This document shows, piece after piece, positions 51,366 through 59,252 of a DNA stretch of 64,000 nucleotides. A model generated the notes under the pieces. The model did no database searches and was not told where the DNA came from. It worked only from the letters and a program-made list of their open reading frames with translations. The first letter of the stretch is position 1; every line of letters starts with the position of its first letter. A program made the position numbers and the translations under genes. Source of the DNA: Streptomyces sp. CA-278952 (GTDB lineage: Bacteria > Actinomycetota > Actinomycetes > Streptomycetales > Streptomycetaceae); contig NZ_CP112880.1 of assembly GCF_028747205.1 (NCBI RefSeq), positions 7,537,501 to 7,601,500 on the forward strand, read 5' to 3'.

Positions 51366-52273
51366 CAGTCGGCTCTCTTCCTCGTCCTGGGCGGGCGCTG
51401 CGGTGACACCGCCCGCGTGCAGGGGAGGAGTGCCCGTTTTGGGCGGAGGTAGACCTTCGTCCCGCGATTGTGCCCCTCGCGCGTCAGGGCGGAGCGGCGG
51501 TGGGCGCGACCGGTGGCGGCGTACCAGTGGGAGGCGACGACGGCGGCCAGAGCGACTTCGACGAGGTCGCCGCCGTAGTACATGAGCTGGGACGCGGAGT
51601 GCACGTCGCCGGTGGTGAAGGCGGTGCCCGGCGGAGGGGTGGCGTAGAGACTCTTCGCGAGGACGGCGTGAGCCCATCCGGCGGCGAGCAGCGTGGTGCC
51701 CCGCCAGTAGAGGTTCCACGGGCGGCGGACGGGGTCGAGCTGGCAGATGGTGAAGGTGAACAGCAACCCGGCGCCCAGGACGTGCACGTGGATGATGACG
51801 TTGAGCAGAGGCTGGTGGTGACTGGCGGCCAGCAGGGGGGTGCGGTAAAGCAGCCACAGGCCGCCGATGTCCAGGATCGCGGCCACGGGCGGGAAAAGAA
51901 TCGCGGCAGCGGGCCTGGAGTGCGCGACGGCGAGCAGAGCGCGCCGGGCCGGAGTTCCGCCGGGCAGGGCGCGCAGGGTGAGGGTCAGGGGGCGGGCGAG
52001 AGTCACCGGCAGGGGGACGAGCATGGCAACCGCGAGGTGCTGGCCCATGTGCGCGGTGAAGGGGCCGCCCGGCAGCGTGCCGACGAAGGCGTAGGCCAGA
52101 CCTGCGCAGGCGATGGCGAAGGAGAGGCTCCTGCGGCGCGGCCAGGCGTCCCCGCGCCGCCGCAGGCGCCCGGCGGCCAGCAGATAGAGGACGGCGGCCA
52201 GGAGCGCCACGGCCGCGACGACCGGCCCCAGCGGGATCACGTGAGGGTCGGGGCGTGGGAGAGCCGGGATCAT
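51365..52273 (-). CDS. CtaG-like cytochrome c oxidase assembly membrane protein
   Basis: 302 residues, about seven to eight membrane helices. The caa3-type CtaG pattern is present: HMGQHLAVAMLVPLPVTLARPLTL, a conserved LYRTPLLAASHHQPLLNVIIHVHVLGAGLLFTFTICQLDP with several histidines and the late MYYGGDLVEVALAAVVASHWY. It should help copper insertion into heme-copper oxidase, in the membrane. The basic C-terminal tail (about 265-302) is longer than usual. Its ATG overlaps the DUF2243 stop by 4 nt. Confidence 0.85.
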   Translation of the reverse strand: MIPALPRPDPHVIPLGPVVAAVALLAAVLYLLAAGRLRRRGDAWPRRRSLSFAIACAGLAYAFVGTLPGGPFTAHMGQHLAVAMLVPLPVTLARPLTLTLRALPGGTPARRALLAVAHSRPAAAILFPPVAAILDIGGLWLLYRTPLLAASHHQPLLNVIIHVHVLGAGLLFTFTICQLDPVRRPWNLYWRGTTLLAAGWAHAVLAKSLYATPPPGTAFTTGDVHSASQLMYYGGDLVEVALAAVVASHWYAATGRAHRRSALTREGHNRGTKVYLRPKRALLPCTRAVSPQRPPRTRKRAD

Positions 52274-52764
52274 CCCGATGCCGACGGCTTACGGAGACGA
52301 CGCCTGGCCAGCACCGTCAGAGCAACGCCCACGCCGAGCAGCAGAAGGCCGACGGAGTTCCAGGCCCAGTCGTAGGGGGTGACGTCGACGCCGTAGCGGA
52401 TCTGGTGCAGACGCAGCAGCTTGTGGTCGACGATGCCGTCGAAGAGCTGAAAGGCGCCCAGGCCCAGAAAGAAGCCGGCCCACCCGTGGGCAGCGCAGAA
52501 GGCGCCACGACGGCGCAGATCAGCGAAGCCGAAGAACCCGACGACCATGGCCAGGAGCTCAACAGTGTGGAGCAGACCGTCGGAGAGCAGCCCGATGCCG
52601 AGCGTGGAGCGGTCGTAGAAGTGGTGCCAGTGCAGAATCTGATGAAAGACGATCTCGTCCACAGCGGCCATCGCCGCCACGCCGACCAGTGCGCACACGG
52701 CAAGAGAGCGCCGTGGTCGTCGGCGAGCGTCCGGGGGAACCGGGCGGGTCGACGCGCTGCTCAT
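52270..52764 (-). CDS. DUF2243 membrane protein
   Basis: 164 residues from the ATG at 52764 (AGGAG 10 nt upstream). Four membrane helices; the family hallmarks FHQILHWHHFYDRS near 43-56 and FDGIVDHKLLRLHQIRYGVD near 110-130 are both histidine-rich and could bind heme or metal. DUF2243 genes frequently precede CtaG-like genes in actinobacteria; here they overlap by ATGA. A partnership in oxidase assembly is plausible. First gene of this leftward operon. Confidence 0.87.
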   Translation of the reverse strand: MSSASTRPVPPDARRRPRRSLAVCALVGVAAMAAVDEIVFHQILHWHHFYDRSTLGIGLLSDGLLHTVELLAMVVGFFGFADLRRRGAFCAAHGWAGFFLGLGAFQLFDGIVDHKLLRLHQIRYGVDVTPYDWAWNSVGLLLLGVGVALTVLARRRLRKPSASG

Positions 52765-53243
52765 CGCCACTGATCTCCTGACAGGCGCGGTTGCGGGGAG
52801 ACTGCGTGTACCCAGCATGCCTGCCCAGCGCCGGGTCGCGGTGGACGCGTTGCCGCGGGAATACGGACGGATGGCCGATCGGCCGAGACCGAGGGCTTCC
52901 GCCTGCGGCGCCGAGGAGCGGGGCGCTGAGGTAACGCCCTGTGGCGATGCCGTCCGACGGAGCTGAGGGCTGTCGAGACCACCTGCCCCGCCCCTCCGAC
53001 AACTACGAGGGGACACACGCCTGCTCGACGGCACTGCGACCCGGCCGGACCGGCGGGGTGGCGGAAGCGGAGTTTCGCTTGTCAGCCGATCGGTTACCAC
53101 TGTGATGCTGCTCCACCTGTGGGCTGGCCGGCCCGTCGCGTCGGGCCGGCCACGGGATCGACCTGTACGTGGGGCCGCTGAGCGCGACGCGTCCGGCGAC
53201 GCGCACCAGCCACGAGACCGCGCCCGGGAAGTGGAGATGGACG
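52765..53243. other. 479-nt divergent intergenic region
   Basis: Separates the DUF2243 operon (minus) from the MurE-like gene (plus). The only promoter-like sequence I can offer is TTGTCA near 53079, with no clear -10 at the right distance. Short open frames on both strands look like codon-bias shadows. No repeat or operator stands out. Confidence 0.4.
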
Positions 53244-54773
53244 ATGGTCGACGCTCTGCGACGGGAGGACCATCCCCGCGTGGCGGACCTGTGCCTCGAT
53301 GATCTATTGGGCGTCCTTGGCGACCTCGCTCCGGAGGCACGGCTGATCGCCCGGCCCGGAGACGGGCGGGTACGGGTGCGCGGGGTCACGCTGGACAGCA
53401 CCGACGTCGTCCCGGGCGACCTGTTCGCCGGCCTTCCCGGAAAGCTCAGGCACGGGGCCGACTACGCCGCCCGGGCCGCCGAGGCCGGTGCCGTCGCGCT
53501 GCTCAGCGACAGGCCCGACCCGTGCCTGCCCTCCCTGGTGGTCGACCGCCCCCGCCACGTGCTCGGCGTCCTCAGCGCACGGCTGTACAGCGACCCGTCC
53601 CACGCCCTGGCCGTGTACGGGGTCACGGGCACCAATGGCAAGACGAGCACCGTGCACCTTATCGCCGCCGGGCTGGAGGCCGCGGGGCGCCGGGTCGGAC
53701 TGGCCGGCAGTCTGGAGACCCGCGTGCCGGGCAGAGGCGGGCGGCCCGCCGAGCGCACCACGGCCGAGGCGCCGGCGATCCAGCGACTGCTCGCCCGCAC
53801 CCGCTGGGCCGAGGGGACCGACGCGGTACTGGAGGTCTCCAGCCACGCCCTGGAGCTCGGCCGGGTGCAGGGCACCCGCTTCCGCGTCGGCGTGTTCACC
53901 AACCTCAGCCCCGACCACCTGGACCTGCACGGCGATCTCGGCCGGTACTACGCCGCCAAGGCGTCCCTGTTCACCCCGGACCGCTGCGAACACGCGGTGG
54001 TCAATGTCGGCGACCCCCACGGGCGCCGCCTGGCCGCCGAGACCCGCTGCCGCCTCACCACGTTCACCATGGGTCCGGAACCCGCCGACTGGAGCGTCCG
54101 CGCCGTCTCGGCCGATGCCGACGGCACCCGCTTCCGCCTCCGCGGTCCGGGTGTCGAGCGGGAGGTGCGGTTGCGGCTGCTCGGCGCCCATCAGGCCGAC
54201 AACGCGGTGGCCGCTGCCTTGGCGCTGGCCGTCGGCGGCATCGACGTCAACACGGCTCTGCGCGGCATCGAGAACCTCGCGTCGATTCCCGGGCGGCTCG
54301 AGCGGGTCGACGTCGGGCAGCCGTTTCTGGCCTTCGTGGACTTCGCTCACAACCCCGGCGGTCAACGCCGGCTCCTGCCCTTCCTCCGTTCCCTCACCGA
54401 CGGCAGAGTGATCGTGGTCGTAGGAGCGACCGGCGAGCGCGACCCGGGCAAGAGGTCCGCACTGGGTGACGTCGCCGCCCGCCACGCCGACCTCGTGATC
54501 GTCACCGATGAGAGTCCCCACACCGAAGACCCCGCCACCCTGCGCACGGCCGTCGCGGACGGCGCCCGCCGTGCCGGCCGGGCCACGGTCCGGGTCGAAC
54601 CCGACCGGTGGCACGCGTTCCTCCTGGCCGTGTCGGCCGCCCGCCCCGGAGACGTCGTCGTGGTCGCCGGACGTGGAGCCGACGAGCAGCAGGTCTCCGC
54701 GGACGACTCGCGCCCTTTCGACGACCGGGCCGCCCTGCGTCACGCCCTTCTCCAACTTGCTGCCGGCCCGTGA
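53244..54773 (+). CDS. MurE-like Mur ligase paralogue lacking the DNPR motif
   Basis: 509 residues from the ATG at 53244 (GTGGAG 7 nt upstream). Three Mur-ligase domains: UDP-binding-like N-terminus (about 15-110), central ATPase with P-loop GVTGTNGKTSTVHL (127-139), EVSSHALELGRV, NLSPDHLDLHG and the carbamylated-Lys site YYAAKASLF (Lys239), and a C-terminal domain with ERVDVGQPFLAFVDFAHNPGG. Genuine MurE proteins carry DNPR in the C-terminal domain to hold diaminopimelate; here the aligned segment reads TDESPHTEDP (421-430). So it is a paralogue, probably adding a different amino acid or acting outside peptidoglycan synthesis. No other mur gene is nearby. Confidence 0.85.
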   Translation: MVDALRREDHPRVADLCLDDLLGVLGDLAPEARLIARPGDGRVRVRGVTLDSTDVVPGDLFAGLPGKLRHGADYAARAAEAGAVALLSDRPDPCLPSLVVDRPRHVLGVLSARLYSDPSHALAVYGVTGTNGKTSTVHLIAAGLEAAGRRVGLAGSLETRVPGRGGRPAERTTAEAPAIQRLLARTRWAEGTDAVLEVSSHALELGRVQGTRFRVGVFTNLSPDHLDLHGDLGRYYAAKASLFTPDRCEHAVVNVGDPHGRRLAAETRCRLTTFTMGPEPADWSVRAVSADADGTRFRLRGPGVEREVRLRLLGAHQADNAVAAALALAVGGIDVNTALRGIENLASIPGRLERVDVGQPFLAFVDFAHNPGGQRRLLPFLRSLTDGRVIVVVGATGERDPGKRSALGDVAARHADLVIVTDESPHTEDPATLRTAVADGARRAGRATVRVEPDRWHAFLLAVSAARPGDVVVVAGRGADEQQVSADDSRPFDDRAALRHALLQLAAGP

Positions 54774-55294
54774 CGGCGTGGTCCGTTCCCCAGCGGGACC
54801 CAGCCGGTGGTCGTGCGTCGGGTGCGGCGATCGCGCCCGAAGTGCGAACGTCCCAGACCTGTGCCGTCCCGGTCGGCGAACGGCACCGCAAGGCCGAGAA
54901 GATCGGGGACGGCCTGACCGAGGTGATGCCGGCGCACCCCACCACGCTGCACCACCGCGACCCGGTCGACAACGTGCGTGAGCCGCGCTCATGGACCGCA
55001 CCAAGGACGCCGTACGCAAAGCCATGGGCAAGGACGGCTGACCGCCGCGTCAAGGAGCTGACGGCCGGGTGGCCACGCCGCAGGCGGCGTGAGGCCGAGC
55101 AGCGGACGAGGGAGGCCGCGGAGGGCCGCTCCGGGTACCCGGTCGATGCGTCGACTGTGCGGTGGCCGCACAGAGACCGGAGTGGTAGCTGTGGGAATGC
55201 GGACGCGCACCGCATTCCCACCTCCCGGAGTCCGGATTCTGCCCGCGGTGCGGCTCCGCATCGCACTACGGATCGAGAGAAGGAGTAGTTGGCT
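54774..55294. other. 521-nt intergenic region with an 8-3-8 inverted repeat
   Basis: No credible gene. CTGTGCGG (55155-55162), spacer TGG, CCGCACAG (55166-55173) is a perfect inverted repeat about 120 nt before the catalase start and could be an operator for it. A mini-frame at 54991 (MDRTKDAVRKAMGKDG) is too short to trust. The GC-rich remainder may be a decayed gene, but nothing is recognisable. Confidence 0.45.
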
Positions 55295-56953
55295 GTGACA
55301 GACGTAGCGAGCGCCGGGCCGGCCGCGGACGACGGCCGGCCGGAACTCACGAACCGGCAGGGCCATGCGGTCTTCGACAACCAGAACCAGCGCACCGTCG
55401 GGGCCCGTGGCCCTGCCACTCTCGAGAACTACCAGTTCCTCGAGAAGATCAGTCACTTCGACCGGGAGCGCATCCCCGAACGCGTGGTGCACGCGCGGGG
55501 CGTGACCACCTATGGCTACTTCGAGGCGTACGGAAAGTGGGGCGATGAGCCCATCGCCCGCTACACCCGGGCCAAGCTGTTCCAGGAGGCGGGCAAGCGG
55601 ACGGACGTCGCGGTCCGCTTCTCCACGGTGATCGGCGGCCGTGACTCCTCCGAGGCGGCGCGCGACCCCCGGGGATTCGCCGTCAAGTTCTACACCGAGG
55701 ACGGCAACTGGGATCTCGTGGGCAACAACCTCGGTGTGTTCTTCATCCGGGACGCGATCAAGTTCCCCGACGTCATCCACGCTCTCAAGCCCGACCCGGT
55801 GTCCCACGAGCAGAAGCCGGGGCGCATCTTCGACTTCATGTCGCAGACGCCGGAGAGCATGCACATGCTCGTGAACCTGTTCAGCCCGCGGGGCATCCCG
55901 TCCGACTACCGCCACATGCAGGGCTTCGGCGTCAACACGTACAAGTGGGTGAACCCCGAGGGCGAGTCGGTGCTGGTCAAGTACCACTGGCTTCCCCGGC
56001 AGGGCGTCCGCAGTATGACGGCCGAGGACGCGGCGAACGTACAGGCGGACGAGCTGGGGCATGCCACGAAGGATCTCTACGAGGCGATCCGGCGGGGGGA
56101 GCACCCCGAGTGGGAACTGGTCGTGCAGATGATGTCCGACGACGACCATCCCGAGCTGGACTTCGATCCGCTGGATGACACGAAGACCTGGCCCGAGCAG
56201 GACTTCCCGCCGAAGGCGGTGGGCCGTATGGTGCTCAACCGGGTGCCGGACAACTACTTCGCGGAGAACGAGCAGGTGTCCTTCGGCACCGGCGTACTCG
56301 TCGACGGGCTCGACTTCTCCGACGACAAGATGCTGGTCGGGCGGACCTTCTCCTACAGTGACACCCAGCGCTACCGGGTGGGCCCGAACTACCTGCAACT
56401 CCCCGTCAATCAGGCGAAGAACGCCCACGTGGCCACCAACCAGCGCGACGGGCTGATGGCGTACGACAACGGTCACCACGGTGAGAACCCCGAGGTGAAC
56501 TACGAGCCGTCGATCACCGGGGGGCTGCGTGAGGCCCAGTATCCGACAAACGACGAGCAGGGCCCGGAGATCCGCGGCCGCCTCACCCGTAAACGCATCC
56601 CCCGGACCAACGACTACCTCCAGGCCGGCCAGCGCTACCTCCTGATGGAGGAGTGGGAGCAGGAGGACCTGGTGACGAACCTCGTCGGCATGCTCTCCGA
56701 CTGCGACCGGGCCGTGCAGGAGAGGATGGTCTGGCACTTCCTCCTCGTCGAGAACGATCTCGGCCGCCGGGTCGGCGACGGGCTGGGCATCACCCCGCAG
56801 GACGTCAAGGGACTGCGGCCCCTCGCGAGCCAGGACCTGTCGGAGGACGACCGTGAGCGACTTGCCCGGCTGGGCGAGAACCCGCCACGTGACGTCGAAG
56901 GGCTCACCATGACGCACTGCGTCGGCAACGAACGGCACGTCGTCGTTCGCTGA
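55295..56953 (+). CDS. Monofunctional heme catalase
   Basis: 552 residues from the GTG at 55295, 9 nt after AAGGAG; a TTG at 55289 is only 3 nt from it. Catalytic His66 in ERVVHARG, distal Asn in [12 protein letters not shown] (about 144-145) and the proximal heme Tyr in [12 protein letters not shown] (about 354) are all present. It disproportionates hydrogen peroxide in the cytoplasm. Size and C-terminus fit a clade-3-like small-subunit catalase with a short extension. A small helical protein follows 69 nt later. The 5' region has an 8-bp inverted repeat that might bind a peroxide-responsive regulator. Confidence 0.95.
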   Translation: MTDVASAGPAADDGRPELTNRQGHAVFDNQNQRTVGARGPATLENYQFLEKISHFDRERIPERVVHARGVTTYGYFEAYGKWGDEPIARYTRAKLFQEAGKRTDVAVRFSTVIGGRDSSEAARDPRGFAVKFYTEDGNWDLVGNNLGVFFIRDAIKFPDVIHALKPDPVSHEQKPGRIFDFMSQTPESMHMLVNLFSPRGIPSDYRHMQGFGVNTYKWVNPEGESVLVKYHWLPRQGVRSMTAEDAANVQADELGHATKDLYEAIRRGEHPEWELVVQMMSDDDHPELDFDPLDDTKTWPEQDFPPKAVGRMVLNRVPDNYFAENEQVSFGTGVLVDGLDFSDDKMLVGRTFSYSDTQRYRVGPNYLQLPVNQAKNAHVATNQRDGLMAYDNGHHGENPEVNYEPSITGGLREAQYPTNDEQGPEIRGRLTRKRIPRTNDYLQAGQRYLLMEEWEQEDLVTNLVGMLSDCDRAVQERMVWHFLLVENDLGRRVGDGLGITPQDVKGLRPLASQDLSEDDRERLARLGENPPRDVEGLTMTHCVGNERHVVVR

Positions 56954-57022
56954 ACCGATCATGACAAAAGGGTGTGGGCGGATCAGGCAGTCGGGTCCTC
57001 CTCCAAGGAAAGGGAACACGTG

Positions 57023-57271
57023 GTGATCGACGAGACCCTCGTCCGCGAGCTGCTGGACGCGGCGGACGAGGACTCCGCACTGGTCCTGCTGGAGGGCCGC
57101 GCCCGAGTGGCCGGACATGCCGCCCTGGCCGGTGACGACCTCCGCGGCGCGGCGGTGTTGCTGACCCGGGCGGAGCTCGTCGACCGGCTGGGGACCGCGT
57201 ATCCGGCCGCGCGGGAGCTGACTCTCATGGCGACGTCGTTGGACGACGCGGTCGGCAAGCTCGGCGGCTGA
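57023..57271 (+). CDS. Small helical protein downstream of catalase
   Basis: 82 residues from the second of two adjacent GTGs; AAAGGGAA lies just upstream of both. Entirely helical and acidic: IDETLVRELLDAADEDSAL, then ARVAGHAALAGDDLRGAAVLLTRAEL. No membrane segment, no cysteine, and no named family recognised. Same strand as catalase and likely on its transcript. Confidence 0.6.
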   Translation: MIDETLVRELLDAADEDSALVLLEGRARVAGHAALAGDDLRGAAVLLTRAELVDRLGTAYPAARELTLMATSLDDAVGKLGG

Positions 57272-57378
57272 CGTGCCGGCCCGGGGCGGCCGCCCGACAC
57301 CCGTCCCGCCCTGCGTCAAGCGCTGAAAGCGGCCTGTCCCCCCGATCCGCCGGGAACGACGTACGAGAGGGGCCCGTC

Positions 57379-57802
57379 ATGTCCTCGACGGATACACCGG
57401 TGCAGGTCCAGTTCGTCGGCAACGCGACCCTGCTGCTGCGGTACGGGCCGCTGACCCTGCTCACCGATCCGAACTTCCTGCACCGCGGGCGCCACGCCCA
57501 CCTGGGGTACGGCCTGCTGACCAAACGGCTCAAGGAACCGGCGCTCACCGTCGACCAACTCCCCGGCCTCGACGCCATCGTCCTGTCCCACCTGCACGGC
57601 GACCACTGGGACCGGGTGGCCCGCAGAAACCTGGACCGCGCACTGCCCGTCCTCACGACCCCGCAGGCGGCGCGGGTCCTGCGGACCTTCCAGGGCTTCG
57701 GACGCGCCACGGGGCTGCGGGCTGGAAGAGCGGATCGTGCACTGCGATCGCGGCCAGGTCGCGACGCTCACACCGGGCGGAGCCCAGGTTCACGTGGGCT
57801 GA
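57379..57802 (+). pseudogene. Truncated, frameshifted metallo-beta-lactamase-fold hydrolase
   Basis: The first ~110 codons encode the start of an MBL-fold hydrolase: VQFVGNATLLLRYGPLTLLTDPNFLH and the metal motif LSHLHGDHWDRV (HxHxDH). After GFGRATGLR near base 57720 the frame loses family character; shifting by one base there restores LEERIVHCDRGQV... and ends at TGA 57800-57802. The second half of the domain, with the remaining metal ligands, is missing. It is therefore a remnant; the long frame that continues to 58428 runs antisense through the next gene. Confidence 0.7.
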
Positions 57803-57846
57803 CCGCCGCACAGCCCACCCGCCGGCCGCAGCCCGGTGGGAGGCGG

Positions 57847-58386
57847 TCAGCGCCTGGGCAGACGGTGCAGCACGACCTCGTCGAGCATGCCGTCCGCCAC
57901 CGTGCAGGTCATGTACGTGCAGTACGGCTGTCGCCTGCGGTCCGTCGGCGAGCCCGGATTGAGCAGGCGCAGACCACCCGATGCCTCGGTGTCCCAGGGG
58001 ATGTGGCTGTGGCCGAAGACCAGGACATCCAGATCCGGGTACAGCGCGGCGCAGCGCTCCTCCCGACCACGGGCCGCCCCGGTCTCGTGGACGACGCCGA
58101 ACCGTACGCCTCCCAGTTCGACGCGGGCCAGCTCCGGCAGCCGGGCCCGCAGCTCCTGGCCGTCGTTGTTGCCGTACACCCCGACCAGACGCCGTGCGCG
58201 GCCCTCCATCAGGTCCAGGGTGGCGACGTCGACCCAGTCCCCGGCATGGACGACGACGTCCGCCCGGTCCACCTCGCACAACAAGTCGCCGGGGAGCTGC
58301 TTGGCGCGCAGCGGCACATGGGTGTCCGCGACCAACAGCAGCCGCACGGGCGGCTCCGTCGCCGCCCCGGTCGAGTCACCGTCCAT
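57847..58386 (-). CDS. YfcE/MJ0936-type metallophosphoesterase
   Basis: 179 residues from the ATG at 58386 (AAGGAGG 6 nt upstream). The calcineurin-like metal set is present: ADTHVP, VVHAGDWVD (GDW in place of GDH/GDI), GVYGNND, VVHET, FGHSHIPW and the family tail LLNPGSPTDRRRQP. Such small enzymes hydrolyse phosphodiesters or phosphate monoesters with Mn2+. Convergent with the MBL remnant. Confidence 0.88.
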   Translation of the reverse strand: MDGDSTGAATEPPVRLLLVADTHVPLRAKQLPGDLLCEVDRADVVVHAGDWVDVATLDLMEGRARRLVGVYGNNDGQELRARLPELARVELGGVRFGVVHETGAARGREERCAALYPDLDVLVFGHSHIPWDTEASGGLRLLNPGSPTDRRRQPYCTYMTCTVADGMLDEVVLHRLPRR

Positions 58387-58623
58387 CCACAGCCTCCTTC
58401 TCATGTCCGTCAGCTCCGCCGGCCGTAGCTGTCCGTCTCCGAGGTGGGGCCCACCCCGATCATGATGCGCCGGGTACCCATGTCCGGACTCCCGACGCGT
58501 CTCGGGCGCGGTCTGTCCGACCGCCGAGCCGGCGAGGGGCGGGCAGCGACTGCCCGGGCGGGAGGTGGTGAGGAGACATGCTCCCGCCGGTCCGAAGTCG
58601 TGGCGTAGGGAAAGGGTCAACGC

Positions 58624-58941
58624 TCAGACCTCGATGTCCCGGTGGTCCTGGGAGTGGAGACCGGCGCGTACGCCCCGAAAGGACTTGATCCCCCGGTAGG
58701 CCGACGCGACGAGCGAGGCGAAGAGGACGCTCGTGCTGCTCAGGAAGGTCCACTCGGCCACGGGACCGGCGGCCCCCGCAGCCGCCTCCAGCGCCGAGAG
58801 CAGCGCCGTGCCCACCGGATAGAAGACGACGCACAGGAGAACGAAGAGCCAGAACGGCTGCTTCTGGAGCGGCTTGGACCACACGATGACGGCAAGGGCC
58901 AGCGTGGTCACCAGGACAGTGAGAACGTCGATTCGATCCAT
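58624..58941 (-). CDS. Small two- to three-helix membrane protein
   Basis: 105 residues (AAAGGA 7 nt before the ATG). Helices at about 4-22 (VLTVLVTTLALAVIVW), 30-52 (WLFVLLCVVFYPVGTALLSAL), and about 65-85 (TFLSSTSVLFASLVASAY), with a basic/histidine-containing C-terminus. I do not recognise a family. It is divergent from the histidine kinase across a 311-nt gap (58942-59252), which is GC-rich and holds no visible gene. Confidence 0.65.
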   Translation of the reverse strand: MDRIDVLTVLVTTLALAVIVWSKPLQKQPFWLFVLLCVVFYPVGTALLSALEAAAGAAGPVAEWTFLSSTSVLFASLVASAYRGIKSFRGVRAGLHSQDHRDIEV

Positions 58942-59239
58942 GTGACGATCCTTTCGCGCCGAGGGCGACGCGGCGTCGGCCGCTGGAAGGAAGGCGCCCT
59001 AGGCCGCAGGGCATAGAGCACCGGTACGGGACCGAACCGGCCGGGGGCGTTTCCCCGGCGCCGAAGAGGACTGCCGCACGGGGACGACGGCGCGCCGCCC
59101 GCCGGGGGCCCGACACCTGAGGAGGGTGGGATTCGGCTCGCCGGACGCAACCGCCCGCGCCGGGCGAACGCGACAGGCCGCGGGGCACGCGGTCTCCAGC
59201 GAACGGGAGCCTGACGTCCCGCGCCCTCGCGGCCGTCTC

Positions 59240-59245
59240 TACACT
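59240..59245 (+). promoter_or_regulatory. Leaderless -10 element for the sensor kinase
   Basis: TACACT lies 7 nt before the ATG at 59253 and there is no SD between them, the arrangement of leaderless Streptomyces genes. No matching -35 is evident. Confidence 0.45.
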
Positions 59246-59252
59246 CGCGTCA

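Noticed and set aside
54991..55041. Mini-frame MDRTKDAVRKAMGKDG before catalase
   Set aside because: 16 residues, no SD, and no similarity that I can recognise; treated as chance.
57803..58428. Continuation of the MBL-fold frame to 349 residues
   Set aside because: The added part is antisense to the metallophosphoesterase gene and has no MBL motifs.
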